From positions 1,054,001 to 1,118,000 of the forward strand of contig JAHQRK010000001.1 of assembly GCA_019828595.1 (NCBI GenBank): a stretch of 64,000 bases of DNA, written 5' to 3'. A program made the position numbers and the translations under genes. Numbering within the stretch: position 1 is the first letter of the stretch; each line of letters opens with the position of its first letter. The notes below the pieces were generated by a model. It saw only the letters and a list, made by a program, of their open reading frames with translations. It was not told where the DNA came from and ran no database searches. This DNA is from Aphanomyces cochlioides. Lineage: Eukaryota > Oomycota > Saprolegniomycetes > Saprolegniales > Verrucalvaceae. This document shows positions 10,977 through 23,408 of this stretch, in pieces.

Positions 10977-13900
10977 ATGCTTCGATCAAATCAACCCAAG
11001 TACTCGACGTTTGATGCTGCCACCAAGAAGGTGCATCCTCGACAGGAAGCGTCCTTCCTCTCGCGAGTTTTCTTGTCGTGGTGTCTGCCTCTTGTCCGCG
11101 AGCAACGCCAACTCAATATCGACGATGTGTGGTCACTGGAAGACATCAATAAAGCCGAGACCAACACCAAGGCTCTCTCGGCTTCCTTCAAACGCTTGCA
11201 GTCTGTCTTTTGGTCGGGAATGGACGTGTATGGATACTTGTACGTCTTGTCGGGGCTCATGACGCTCTGCACTCGATTGCTCGAGCTTGTTGGACCTATT
11301 GTACTGCAGAAAGTTGTTGAATCAACTAGTGACGCCAATCAAATGTGCTTCTGGCTGGGAACTCTCTTAGTTGCAAAAGTCAGTCGAGCCCTTTTGTGGA
11401 GTCACATGGTTGTGCTTGAAGACACCGTCGGCATCAGGTACACCGCTGAACGAACTCATCATACTAATTATTTTCCTCGGTAGATTTGTTGGCGCGTTAA
11501 AAGACATGCTGTTCCAAAAGTTGCTCTCCAAAGCTAGCTATGCGAAATCTGACATCCCCGACTTGGCGAATGTGTACTCTGCCGACATGGACAGTCTCCT
11601 CTGGGCCAGCATTTCTTTGAACAATTTGTGGATTTTGCCAACTCAAGTGGTCGTTATTTCGTTCATGTTGTATCAACAAATTGGTGCTGCTGCTTTTGCT
11701 GGTATGGGGATGATTATCCTAAGTCTACTCTTTGGTGCATACATTTCGACCATCCAATCCAAAGCCTTCGGCAATGTTTCTACATCTCGTGACCAGCGCA
11801 TGCAAGCTGTCAAGGAAACATTTGGGTCGATTCTCGTTGTAAAATTGCAGGCATGGGATGCGAAATGCCGGGAAAAAATTCAAAAGCTCCGGGACATTGG
11901 TTAGCATTTTGTGCTGATGCCTATCATCTAATGTGTCAACTAGAACTTGGTTATGTATGGACGCTCATGTCAAGCGGTGCGCTCTCGATATTCATTTTGT
12001 GGGCCACTCCTTTGTTTGTCTCTATGTCTTCGTTTGCTGTGTACTCACTGGTCATGAACCAGCCATTGACAGCTTCAAAAGTATTTACGTCGCTGGCACT
12101 CTTTCGTCTCCTCCAAGATCCGGTCAGAGATCTTCCTGAAAACATCACGGCAGTCATTGAAGCTCGCGTGTCGCTTGACCGTATCAACTCGTACTTGACC
12201 CAAGAAAACAAGCCCGTTCGCCCTGAACCTGTCTCGCCAGAGGTGCGTGACTTTTTCTATTTCATTCACTCATACTTCAGTGTTATTAGAACACTAATGT
12301 GATGGTCACAATTCAAAACGCGACGTTCACGTGGGGTGATGAATCGACACCCATCTTGAAGGATGTATCCTTGACTGTTCACCGTGGAGACCTTGTCGTC
12401 ATTCATGGCAAAGTCGGTAGTGGCAAGTCCAGTCTATGCATGGCCATCTGTGGTGAAATGAAACAAACCCAAGGCACGTCTGGTGTCTATGGCTCTATCG
12501 CATATTGCTCCCAAGAACCATGGATCCAACAAATGAGTGTTCGAGACAATATTCTATTCGGCAAACCGTTCGACTCGGCCAAGTACACTCGAGTGGTGGA
12601 CGCGTGTGGATTGTTGCCGGACTTTGAATTGATGGCATTTGGGGACATGACTGAAGTGGGGTCGAAGGGACGCAATCTGTCTGGTGGTCAGAAAGCTCGT
12701 ATCAGTTTGGCTCGAGCTTGTTACAGTGACGCGGACATTGTGATATTGGATGCTCCATTGGCTGCGATTGATGCCGTGGTGCAGAAAGAGATCATGACGA
12801 AGTGCATTGAGACGTTGTTGAAATCGAAGACTGTGATCTTGGTGACCCACAACGCTGACATCATTGGTGCGGAGAGTGTGAATCGACTTGTGGAGTTGGA
12901 TGAAGGATTGATGAATGAGTCGTTTGTAAAGCCCAGCACAAGTTCTGCTGACGGCTCGGCCTCAATTAATCGATTTATCGAGAAACAGCGTTCTCGTACG
13001 TGGTCTGGTTCGTATTTCTCTCCCCGGACACCCGAGATGAGGAGCAAATGGCATCAGCACTTTGAACAAGCCATGGCTGAAGAAACCAGCGAAGAAGATC
13101 GCGCTGAAGGACACGTTGACCTCAGTGTTTATACTTCTTACATTGCTACTTGTGGTGGTTCATGGACAGTTCTTTGGATCTGCGTCATTCAAACCCTATG
13201 GCAAGGCTTTCAGATTGCCTCAGACTTATGGCTTAGTCAATGGACTGCAAGGCCAGATGCTGCTGAGCGCACAAACTGGTACATCGGTATCTACTCCGCA
13301 TTGTGCCTTGGAAGTGTTGCGATGGTGCTATGTCGAACTTTGGTGGTAGCGACCTGCGGTCTGAAAGCATCTCGAGTACTTTTCGACAAGATGACAACAT
13401 CTTTACTGGGAACGACAATGACGTTCTACGACAACAATCCAATTGGCCGCGTTATCAACCGTTATGCAGAAGACACGGCGAACACTGATACTCGACTGCC
13501 TTACTCGTTTGGAGGTGTAGCTGCTATGTTGTTTGCTCTTGTTGGGTCACTTCTGACATCCGCGGTCGCCATTCAATGGTTTGGTCTACTATTTTTGCCC
13601 ATTGTATACCTTTACGTTCGACTGACGTTGATATACCTCCAACCATCACGGGAGTTGTCTCGGCTAAAAAATGTGACCAATTCTCCAGTTTTGAATTTCC
13701 TCGATGAAGTTGAACATGGTATGTGTAACGAAGCTGAACAATCACCTTATTGTCGTTTTAGGTTACACATTGCTTCGCGCTTATGGAACTTCGTGTCTAA
13801 AACAAGCCACTGACCGCCACGCGCATCATGTTGACTTGACACATCAAATGTGGTTCGGAAAAGTCATTGTCGACATGTGGTTTGAGTTGTGCATTCAGTT

Positions 13901-14882
13901 GCAAGGCACTGCAATTGTCATGATTGTTGCCTCTGGTTTGGTCTTGTTTCGTCCAATCTTGTCTAGTGGAATGGTTGGTTTGGCATTCAATTACGTCCTC
14001 ATGGCTGACGCATCCATTGCTTCTCTTGTTTTTAGCTACTCAAGTTTGGAGATTGGTATGGTGGCGCCTGAACGTATTATTCAATATTGTGACTTGGAAG
14101 ACGAAGATCCGATTCGCGAGAGAAAAGCAGAATTCACATTGACGGAAGGCGCAATTGAATTCAACCACGTTCAATTTCGATACAAACCAACTGGTGAACT
14201 TGTTCTCCGAGATCTAACTTGCTCCATTCGTGGCGGTGAAAAGATTGGTATCGTCGGCCGTACTGGAGCTGGCAAGTCCAGTCTCACCATGGTCTTGTTC
14301 CGCATGTACCCCATCGAGTCTGGATCGATCTCGATCGATGGACGAGATATTTCAACAATTGGCAAGAAAGAACTCCGACAACAATTGAGCATCATCCCCC
14401 AGTCGCCTGTGCTGTTCAAGGGAACTCTTCGTCAATACTTGGATCCATTTGAATCTTTTGATGACGCGGCGCTATGGTCTGTGGTGTCGAAGGCTGGTTT
14501 GCACACGTTAGTCAGCGAGATGCCGGACAAACTAAGTACCGAGTTGGCAGACAAAGGATCGAATTTGAGTGTGGGTGAACGACAAATGCTGTGCTTGGCT
14601 CGTGCTCTGTTGGTTCAGTCAAAGATTGTTGTCTTGGACGAAGCGACAGCAGCAATGGACCACGAGACTGACGTGCAGTTGCAACGTGTGATATCGACCG
14701 AGTTTGCCGAAGCTACGGTGTTGACGATCGCTCATCGATTGCATACTGTTATGCATTCGGATCGTATTATGGTGATGGATGCAGGTTGTGTTGTTGAAAT
14801 GGACACCCCCAGTGCTTTGTTGGCGAAGGAAGATGGATTTTTCTATCGCCTTGCCAAGGATGGTGGTGTTTTGGACTCCTAA
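10977..14882 (+). CDS. ABC transporter C, ABCC/MRP-type full transporter
   Basis: Five exons, 10977-11437, 11484-11899, 11944-12242, 12290-13718 and 13762-14882, encode 1241 aa. This is the standard gene structure of the array. The N-terminus MLRSNQPKYSTF is shared with D, E and F. NBD1: GKVGSGKSS, LSGGQKARI, LDAPLAAID (non-catalytic Ala). NBD2: GRTGAGKSS, LSVGERQML, LDEATAAMD. TMD2 has the family pattern TMTFYDNNPIGRVINRYAED, the cytosolic coupling segment of ABCC proteins. All motifs are present and no disruption is seen, so it is probably functional. Its 3' part (14187-14870) appears identical to pseudogene D, and it is the likely donor for gene conversion. Confidence 0.92.
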
Positions 14883-15720
14883 ATTGGTTGATGCCAATAC
14901 ATCTGCCTGGTGACAGTCAAATCTACGTTAAAAAGACGTGGGTCGTAGTTTCAAATCGTTTGATGTAACAATTTTTTTTTTAAATCCAAATTGACTGAAA
15001 CTAGCTGCGAGAAGAATCAATTGCCCAGTGATGCGGGTGTGTGCTCTACGTGTCTGGTCAAGAAGTACGTACTCGATGTACTTCATTTTTGCGATTAGAT
15101 TGGAGACTTAACTCACAAAGATCGTAAGCACGGAAGAGTAGAATCAAATACAGCGCCACATTCATCGGATTAGTCAAAACCCTTCAACTAATTTCTCTTC
15201 CTATTTGACCTCCCTCAACAACTCCTGACTGACTTCTTCGTCGTTTCATGAAAACCAATGAACACGAGCTTGAAAATTTGATATTGGCTATGCTCGCCTA
15301 GAGATACCTGTAGCATGTCGTTCCTCCCAGCAAGAGATCGAAGCGATCTGATCCCCGTCAGCTGGCTCTCGACTAAATTCCCATTGTGCTAGAGGAAAAT
15401 GGATTGCTGCACCTTCTATTGAGGTTGAAAGGAATTTAACGCTGGAAACTCACACCTGGCTGTGTTCACTCCGGAGATACTGTGGCTCAATTCAATATTC
15501 CCTTCGGAAGAGTGTCGTGAGTCTGATCCTAGAATGACATTCCAACTCGGCGGTGAGTGATGTTTATTCAAGAATGTATGTAAGAATGACGTGCCTCGGT
15601 GAAGCCCTCGTGGGCCATTGAGAACACTCCTGGCTTTTTCTTCATCTACTCGTTCTTTCATGGATGACGTCCTCGTCTGTCTGATCCATGGACTTCATTT
15701 TGACTTTGACAAGAAAGCCA
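14883..15720. other. Intergenic region between ABC C and pseudogene D
   Basis: No gene recognised. A core-promoter-like TTCATTTTGACTTTG at 15694-15708 precedes the D start. The ATG at 15688 overlaps that motif, so the paralogue-equivalent ATG at 15721 is preferred. Confidence 0.55.
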
Positions 15721-18700
15721 ATGCTCCGATCTGCACAACCCAAATACTCGACGTTTGACGGAGATGCGTCGATAGTTCATCCACGGCAACAAGCTTCTCT
15801 CTTATCCAGAGTGTTCTTGTGGTGTATTCCTCTTGTTCAAGAGCAACGACAGCTGAATATCGACGACGTGTGGCCGCTGGAAGATGTCAACAAATCCGAA
15901 ACCAACACCCAAGCCCTGACTGTGGCGTTTAAACGCACGCAGTCTGTCTTTTGGTCGGGCATCGATGTCTACGGGGTTCTTTATGCCGCGATTGGATTCA
16001 TGAGTTTGCTGGCTCGATTGCTCGATTTAGTCGGACCAATTGTGCTCCAAAAAGTCGTCGAATCGACGAGTGATGCCAATCAAATGTACTTCTGGCTTGG
16101 GGGCCTCTTGATTGCCAAAGTCGCTCGCGCGATTGTATGGAGCCATTGTATCGTTCTTGACGACACTCTGGGCATCAGGTATGCAGTCGAAAAGTGTGGA
16201 TTTGCCGCACTCTAACCTCTCACTCTCTTAGATATTTGCGAGCGGATTAAAAGGAATGCTTTTTCGAAAACTACTCTCGAAAGCCAGTCACTCCAATTCT
16301 GATATCCCCGACCTTGCCAATGTGTACTCTGCCGACATGGATACACCCTTTGGGCCAGCACTTGTTTGAACAATTTATGGATTTTACCCACTCAAGTACT
16401 TGCTATATCGTACATGCTGTACCAGCAAATTGGCGCCTCTGCTTTTGCCGGGATGGGGATGATTGTCCTCACATTGCTCTTGGGTTCGTGGATTTCGACA
16501 ATTCAATCCAATGCATACGAGAAGGTCTCGAAATCTCGTGACCAGCGCATGCAAGCCGTGAAAGAAACCTTTGGATCTATTCTAGTGGTGAAGTTGCAAG
16601 CGTGGGAAGAAAAGTGCAGTCAAAAGCTCCGGGATATCGGTACGAAGGATTGTCGATCACTCTATCAACTAATTCTACGAATAGAGTTGGGATACGTGTG
16701 GACACTCATGGCTAGCGGCCCAGCTTCTATTTTCATCTTGTGGGCCACTCCTTTGTTTGTCTCGGTCACCTCATTTGCCGTCTACTCTGTCGCGATGAAT
16801 CAACCTTTGACAGCCACCAAAGTCTTCACATCACTTGCTCTCTTCCGTCAGCTACAAGACCCAGTCAGGGATCTCCCTGAAAACATCACCGCAGTCGTCG
16901 AAGCACGAATTTCGTTGAAGCGAGTTCACTCGTACCTAGCCCAGGAAGAGGAATCCGCCCGACCAGAACCTGATGTCCCTGAGGTATACAGAAAAACCTT
17001 ATCATCCGTCGTAATATCACTTCTAGGAAAAAGGTGTTGCTGTGACGATCCAAAACGGGGCATTCACATGGGGAAATGATGTCTCTCCCATTTTGAAGAA
17101 TGTCAACTTGTCGGTCCATCGCGGTGATCTCGTCGTCATTCACGGCAAAGTCGGAAGTGGCAAGTCCAGTCTATGCATGGCCATCTGTGGTGAAATGAAA
17201 CAAACCCAAGGCACGTCTGGCGTCTATGGATCCATTGCTTAATGCTCCCAAGAACCTTGGATCCAACAAATGAGTGTTCGAGACAATATTCTATTCGGCA
17301 AACCTTTCGACTCAGCCAAGTACACTCGAGTGGTGGACGCGTGTGGATTGTTGCCGGACTTTGAATTGATGGCATTTGGTGACATGACTGAAGTGGGGTC
17401 GATGGGACGCAATCTGTCTGGTAGTCAGATAACTCGTATCAGTTTGGCTCGAGCGTGTTACAGTGACGCGGACATTGTGATATTGGATGCTCCATTGGCT
17501 GCGATTGATGCCGTGGTGCAGAAAGAGATCATGACGAAGTGCATTGAGACATTGTTGAAATCGAAGACTGTGATCTTGGTGACCTACAACGCTGACATCA
17601 TTGGTGCGGAGAGTGTGAATCGTTTGGTGGAGTTAGACGACGGTGCTCCGATCGAATCGATTGTGAAACGCAAAGAGTACTCTGAAGATTTATCGTCAAT
17701 CTTAGATGAAGATATAAGCAGAATGCAATCTCTGCCTGGCGCATTGTTCTCTCCACGAGCTCCTGAAATGCATAGCAAGTGACATCAGCATTTTGAACAG
17801 GCCTTGGCTGAAGAAAGAAGTGAGGAGTATCGTGCTGAAGGCCGTGTTGATTTCAGTGTCTACAAATCCTACATCGACACCTGTGGTGGTTCGTGGACAA
17901 TTCTCTCCATCTGCGTCGTTCAAATTCTTTGGCAACTCTTTCAAATCGCATCCGACTTATGGCTGAGTCAGTGGACGGCAAGTCATGATGCTGCTGAACG
18001 TACAAATTGGTACATCAGCATCTACTCTGTCTTATGCCTTGGGAGTGTCGTGATGGTGTTGTGTCGTACTTTGATTGTTGCAATATGTGGTTTGAAGGCG
18101 TCGCGCGTTCTTTTCGAAAAGATGACAGCATCGTTGTTGGGAACAACGATGATATTCTTTGACAACAATCCAATTGGCCGCGTGATTAACCGCTATGCAG
18201 AAGACACGGCGAATATTGACACGAGATTACCCTACTCATTTGGGACTGTGGCAGCGAGGCTGTTTGCGCTGGTTGGATCGATTCTAACATCTGCGGTCGC
18301 AATTCAATGGTTTGGTTTACTCTTTTTGCCAGTCGCATACGTATGTATCTCCAGCCTTCGCGGGAGTTGTCTCGACTTCAGAACGTGACCAATTCTCCCG
18401 TCCTCAGCTTCTTGGACGAAGTTGAACACGGTACGTACTACATGACCGACATGTTAGCATATCCTGACGGGATCATTAGGGTTTACATTGCTCCGAGCAT
18501 ATGGAAGTGTTTATCTCAAGCAAGCGACTGATCGCCACGCCCATCATGTCGATGTGGCCCACCAAATGTGGTTTGGAAAAATCATTGTCGACATGTGGTT
18601 CGAACTTTGGATTCAACTTCAAGGCACGGCTATTGTAATAGTGGTCGCGACTGGGCTGGTTTTCTTTCGTCCACTTTTATCTGCCGGAATGGTTGGCTTG

Positions 18701-19576
18701 GCCTTCAACTACGTTCTCATGGCCGATGCATCAATTGCGTCTCTCGTCTACGGTTATGGACTGGAAATTAACATGGTCGCCCCTGAACGTGTGATCCAGT
18801 ACTGTAACTTGCAAGACGAAGAGCCGAATTTCAATTGGTGGAAGGAGCAATTGAATTCAACCACGTTCAATTTCGTACAACCAACTGGTGAACTTGTTCT
18901 CCGAGATCTAACTTGCTCCATTCGTGGCGGTGAAAAGATTGGTATCGTCGGCCGTACTGGAGCTGGCAAGTCCAGTCTCACCATGGTCTTGTTCCGCATG
19001 TACCCCATCGAGTCTGGATCGATCTCGATCGATGGACGAGATATTTCAACAATTGGCAAGAAAGAACTCCGACAACAATTGAGCATCATCCCCCAGTCGC
19101 CTGTGCTGTTCAAGGGAACTCTTCGTCAATACTTGGATCCATTTGAATCTTTTGATGACGCGGCGCTATGGTCTGTGGTGTCGAAGGCTGGTTTGCACAC
19201 GTTAGTCAGCGAGATGCCGGACAAACTAAGTACCGAGTTGGCAGACAAAGGATCGAATTTGAGTGTGGGTGAACGACAAATGCTGTGCTTGGCTCGTGCT
19301 CTGTTGGTTCAGTCAAAGATTGTTGTCTTGGACGAAGCGACAGCAGCAATGGACCACGAGACTGACGTGCAGTTGCAACGTGTGATATCGACCGAGTTTG
19401 CCGAAGCTACGGTGTTGACGATCGCTCATCGATTGCATACTGTTATGCATTCGGATCGTATTATGGTGATGGATGCAGGTTGTGTTGTTGAAATGGACAC
19501 CCCCAGTGCTTTGTTGGCGAAGGAAGATGGATTTTTCTATCGCCTTGCCAAGGATGGTGGTGTTCTGGACGCATAG
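15721..19576 (+). pseudogene. ABC transporter D, ABCC-type pseudogene
   Basis: A full-length relative of gene C with the same intron layout but many lesions. A 2-nt insertion follows the first acceptor (about 16234) and a base is lost near 16337. TAT became TAA at 17240-17242, inside NBD1 just after Walker A. TGG became TGA at 17779-17781. About 22 nt are missing in TMD2 near 18340, and compensating indels scramble about 15 residues near 18830-18880. NBD1 also has missense changes in critical positions: signature LSGSQITR for LSGGQKAR, and the switch His replaced by Tyr (VTYNAD). The segment 18881-19564 is intact and identical to gene C. A dead copy whose 3' end was recently overwritten by, or copied from, its neighbour. 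Confidence 0.9.
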
Positions 19577-20256
19577 TGTGGTGCAATTTGACGCATTTCT
19601 GTCTCGGATTGACAATGGTTGACCCATTCAAAGAACAAACCCAGCAAACTTTTAACAACAAAAGAAAACATCATTCGTCTTGTGACAATCTGTGTTGTGC
19701 TCTGCTCTGGCAGACAAAGCTTTGAACGTTCAACTCACTTTCGCCTCTGGAAAGACTTTCTAAACCCAACGACAGTCCCTACTTCGTGGCTATTATGTGT
19801 CAACATTACCAAAATCATATCGAGACAACTTACGGGGCTTGGCGTGGGCTCATTCACTCAATCTAACTTGCTCCGATGAAGAGTTCGATCTCTTCCAAGA
19901 TTCAAGCATGATGGAAGAGCCACGAGTCAAACGAACATCAGGGAACCCATGGGATCTTAGCTCGTTCATTCAAGGAGGATCAGAATGTTCCAGCCTATTT
20001 GGTGCGTTGATGGTGGTGATCGGATCCAGTGTTGTGGTTAGTGAAAGTACAGCATGTTGGCCCTGGAATGTGTGCAAGAACGACAAACGAACAGCACACT
20101 CGACTAGGTTGAGAGCCAATGGAACAATTCAATCACTTTCTGCTTGGTTGTCTCGCATACTGTACTTTGTTTGTAAAACGTGTTTGTTTTCGTTGAAGTC
20201 AATCTCATGCAATTTGATCCACGGTTGTCAAACCGGTTTTGTTCGACTTGAGAACA
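19577..20256. other. Intergenic region between D and E
   Basis: No gene, repeat or clear motif recognised. Confidence 0.5.
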
Positions 20257-20948
20257 ATGCTGCAACCAAACCAACCAAAGTACTCAACATTTGGCGCTGA
20301 CGCATCAGCAACACATCCTCGTCCAGCAGCGTCTCTCTTGTCAAAGACGTTCTTCTCGTGGTGCATCCCGCTTGTTTGTGAACAACGTCAACTGAATGTC
20401 GAAGACGTGTGGCCACTTGAAGACTACATCAAAGCTGAAACAAACACCAAAGCACTCTCAGCATCCTTTCAACTCAGGCGATCTGTCTTTTGGTCTGGTG
20501 TTGGTGGTGAATATCTCGCAAACGGACTTGTGAATCTCTTCATTCGACTGCTTGACTTGGTCGGCCCTCTTGTATTGCAAAAGATCGTTGAATCCACTAG
20601 TGATTTGACTCCAGCGTACTACTGGCTTGGCCTTCTACTTGTCGCTAAAGTCATGCGCTCCATCCTCTGGAGCCATTTGGTTGTTCATGGAGACACTTTG
20701 GGTATCAGGTAAGTCACCTAACGTCCAAAGATCTCGAATCAAAACCCTTGCGTAGAGTTTTAAGTGGATTCAAGGGCATAATCTTACAAAAATTGCTCTC
20801 AAAAGCCAGTAACACAAAATCGGACATCGCAGATTTATCAAATGTATCGCAATTCTGAAGTACACAATAAGTGGCATCAATATTTTGATCAAGCCATAGC
20901 TGAAGAATCAAGCGAAGAAAATCGTGCTGAAGGTCGCGTAGACCTCAG
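20257..20948 (+). pseudogene. ABC transporter E, 5' fragment
   Basis: Exon 1 (20257-20708, starting MLQPNQPKYSTF) and the beginning of exon 2 (from 20756, after a 47-nt intron) align with gene C. Around 20845 the frame jumps from the LANVY position in TMD1 to the linker after NBD1 (RNSEVH..KWHQ), so roughly 1.8 kb covering the rest of TMD1 and NBD1 is deleted. The join is out of frame and meets TGA at once. At 20948 the gene is cut by the retroelement LTR, right after the codons for GRVDL. The remainder lies on the opposite strand at 38995-40746. Confidence 0.9.
20945..20948 (+). repeat. Target site duplication TCAG (left copy) of retroelement RE1
   Basis: TCAG touches the outer end of the LTR at 20949. 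The same tetramer touches the outer end of the LTR at 40747 (read on the minus strand, 40746-40743). In intact paralogues the sequence at this point is CTCAGTGTTTAT, with a single TCAG. Confidence 0.75.
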
Positions 20949-21690
20949 TGTGGGATGGTCGGATCAGTTAAGTTCCAGCTTCTCGCCGCAAGAAAAGGGG
21001 GGTGGAAGGTTAGAGGTCGCCTGGGGCTTTTAGGTGAGCCAGACGTGATCGAAGGAAATGGAAAGGCACGACTGTGGGTTGAAAGTCCGCAGTAGTTGAC
21101 CGCTGCTGGGGGAATGGATGGTGGGGAGGACCGGGAAGGGGGTTGGTTGCTCGGTTGCCCACGAGCTACGCCTAGCGTTGACTGGCGTTGGTGAGGGCGA
21201 TTGACGGTGCGGGTTTTCGACAGACCCACGGAACTCCTGCAAACTTCTTGGCGCTTAAACTCTCTCGACGGGACGCCACAAACTTAGAGGTTCATTCAAC
21301 GCCAGCCAAAAAGAGCTCTGAAAAACTACCGCCTCTGTTTCCTAAGCTACTCCTAACTTCGCACGCACGCGTGTTAATCCGCTCGCTCTCGCTCCTTGAT
21401 TGGTCTTCAGGTCTTGCTCGCCATCTTCATTGGCCATAAACTTCAGTCGCACGCCCGTAGCCTGCTACCAACACTGACTGATTGCTTGGTCGGCTCCCTC
21501 TATTGGCAGTCGTTGCCCTGGCTCGCTGTGTTCTGCTTTTCCATTCTTGCCGTCCGCTCCTTGGCCATAATTCGCACACGATCGAGCACCGAAATCCACT
21601 CGCCATCCACTGTGATTGGCACTCGTCTGCCAATAAGATCTCTTCTCCGTGTGTCGGACGTGCGTTGGATTTGTTACGCGAGTTGCCACA
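20949..21690 (-). repeat. 3' LTR of Ty3/gypsy element RE1
   Basis: 742 bp, TGTGG...CCACA ends, minus orientation. It matches the LTR at 40747-41500 in inverted orientation, with about three substitutions seen by eye and one 12-bp deletion at its 5' end. A purine-rich tract adjoins it on the inner side, as expected for a 3' LTR. Short ORFs in it are not genes. Confidence 0.88.
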
Positions 21691-21702
21691 AACCACCCCT
21701 GG
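21691..21702 (-). promoter_or_regulatory. Putative polypurine tract of RE1
   Basis: On the minus strand CCAGGGGTGGTT directly precedes the LTR start, the position of the plus-strand primer site in LTR elements. The tract is short and imperfect. Confidence 0.45.
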
Positions 21703-21791
21703 CAGCTCGTGACGCCACGGGCACAAAGGGCTGCCAACCGACGAGCGACACTCGCTGGGCTTTGCTCCCTTGGTTCACAAGCGCTTTTGAT

Positions 21792-22595
21792 ATGGAGGTC
21801 AGCTTCAACAGTCATCGCCCACACTCGTATCTGTCAAGCGACTCTTGGGATCTCGAGCCAAAGCGATCGTTCACCGCCAATCGTAAGCCACAAGTCGTGC
21901 GCCGCAAGGACAAGATTATTCGAGACAAAATGAGTCAGTCGCTACCATCGCCACCACTGGCTGAGTCGTCGCTACAAGGGCCAGGCTCACCACAAGACGT
22001 TTCGTCGGTGGCGCCGCTTCCCGGGATTTTCTTGGTGTCGGGCAAACTGGGAGATAATGCCGTCAACTCGTCGGAGCATTCTCCACTGCCACAGGACAAC
22101 GAGTCCGATGATGAGACTCCGTTTGATGCAAGCACTCCTGGGCCATTCAGCAACGACCCCATCGAGGAGCTGAAGAACCAAGTCAACCACATCAATCACA
22201 TTTTGGTAACACTCGACAAGCAAGATGCGGCTATCATTGAGATAAATGACCGCGTGGCGACACAAGTCTCCACCACAGAGCGACTCAACCGCCAACTTGT
22301 TCAGCAAAAGTCGTCCATCGACAGCGTGGCGAATAGCGTTGTGCAGTATGGTCGGGCCGTGGTCAAACTTGCAGCAGATCTTGACAGCCTCCGACTCGCC
22401 GTACAATCCCAAGGACGCTCGCCACGTCGCCGCCCGGACGTCGAATTATGCAGCATGCTGACAAACAAGGGCCATCCGTGTCGCAATTCCTTGGCGCGCT
22501 GTCCATATCGTTGCTCTGGGATACTTCCAGTTCAGCCAACTGACAGTCCATCATCATCACAGACCGAATTTTCACCAGACGAGCCAACGGAATAG
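21792..22595 (+). CDS. Antisense ORF 1 of RE1 (unknown, coiled-coil)
   Basis: ATG at 21792, 267 aa. It lies on the strand opposite to RE1 pol, between the integrase end and the 3' LTR. The N-terminal half is polar, Ser/Pro/Asp-rich. Residues from roughly 130 to 210 form a heptad-like coiled coil, followed by a short Cys-rich stretch (ELCSMLTNKGHPC, ARCPYRC). No family recognised. The longer open frame that begins inside the LTR at 21396 is not taken as coding. It could be an accessory aORF, like the antisense ORFs described in some plant Ty3/gypsy elements. Confidence 0.5.
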   Translation: MEVSFNSHRPHSYLSSDSWDLEPKRSFTANRKPQVVRRKDKIIRDKMSQSLPSPPLAESSLQGPGSPQDVSSVAPLPGIFLVSGKLGDNAVNSSEHSPLPQDNESDDETPFDASTPGPFSNDPIEELKNQVNHINHILVTLDKQDAAIIEINDRVATQVSTTERLNRQLVQQKSSIDSVANSVVQYGRAVVKLAADLDSLRLAVQSQGRSPRRRPDVELCSMLTNKGHPCRNSLARCPYRCSGILPVQPTDSPSSSQTEFSPDEPTE

Positions 22596-22684
22596 CCATC
22601 ATAGTCAATTCCTTGAGCAACACGACATCTTCTTTCTTCTTCATTTTCCTTTTCACCATCGTTGTCGCTCATCTTCTTCTGGTC

Positions 22685-23200
22685 ATGGCTCTCAGCAACC
22701 AAGACAACACCGATCGGATGCATCACGTGATCGCAGCGGCCAACCAGCAGCTGGGGCAGGCGCTTCGAACCCTTTACACCCACCTGGACGACCACAGAAC
22801 CGAGGTGCAGGCGCGCATTCGGGAAGCCCATCACCAACAAGACACGTTCAGCCACACGCTCGCTGAGCACGCTCAAATCTTTCGTCAGTTGCGGCACCAG
22901 ATCGCGCTGAAGGACCGTGAAATTCGCCAACTGCAAGAGCGCCATACCGAGCTCGCCCAGGGTGTCATGCGACTGAATGAGTTGCTGGCACAGCACTTGA
23001 AACAATATCCCCTGGACCATCGCGATGCCAATCGTGACATGAGCGGGCACATGGGCGCACCATGTTTGGGGATTACGCCAGGAGATTTGCCCAACACGCC
23101 ATCGTGCTCCCATTACAAAGACGAGTGCCCCTTCGGATACAGCTATCACGTCGACGGCCATGGTCCTCGCATTGACTTCCCCGCGCTGCCCCTCGACTGA
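22685..23200 (+). CDS. Antisense ORF 2 of RE1 (unknown, coiled-coil)
   Basis: ATG at 22685, 171 aa, 90 bp after antisense ORF 1. Almost the whole N-terminal two thirds is predicted helical with heptad spacing (QQLGQALRTLYTHL, LKDREIRQLQERHTELAQGV). The end carries Cys/His residues (CSHYKDECPFGYSYHVDGHG). The overall plan, coiled coil plus Cys motif, resembles the preceding ORF. No homologue recognised. It could be one gene with its neighbours through introns not resolved here. Confidence 0.45.
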   Translation: MALSNQDNTDRMHHVIAAANQQLGQALRTLYTHLDDHRTEVQARIREAHHQQDTFSHTLAEHAQIFRQLRHQIALKDREIRQLQERHTELAQGVMRLNELLAQHLKQYPLDHRDANRDMSGHMGAPCLGITPGDLPNTPSCSHYKDECPFGYSYHVDGHGPRIDFPALPLD

Positions 23201-23408
23201 TCGGCTCGCTTGACACGCTTAGAATCTTCATAGTATAATCCCATTGGCCGATAATGCAAGAGCGTTTGTTGATCGATTTCATGAGTCAGTTTGTTCGCGG
23301 ATTCTGTGCACCATCCTCGCTAATGAACTGACTGATGCCATCAAAGGGCTCAGACGGAGCCAAGCCATCGGGCTCACAATCTAACCAGTTCGCACCCCAG
23401 CCAGCCTC

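Noticed and set aside
14187..19564. C/D identity as plain assembly duplication
   Set aside because: Sequences outside the identical tract clearly differ, including stops in D, so two real loci exist. A local assembly error cannot be fully excluded without reads.
21396..21791. N-terminal extension of antisense ORF 1 into the LTR
   Set aside because: It relies on a non-ATG or LTR start and repeats sequence also found in the other LTR. The ATG at 21792 is used instead.
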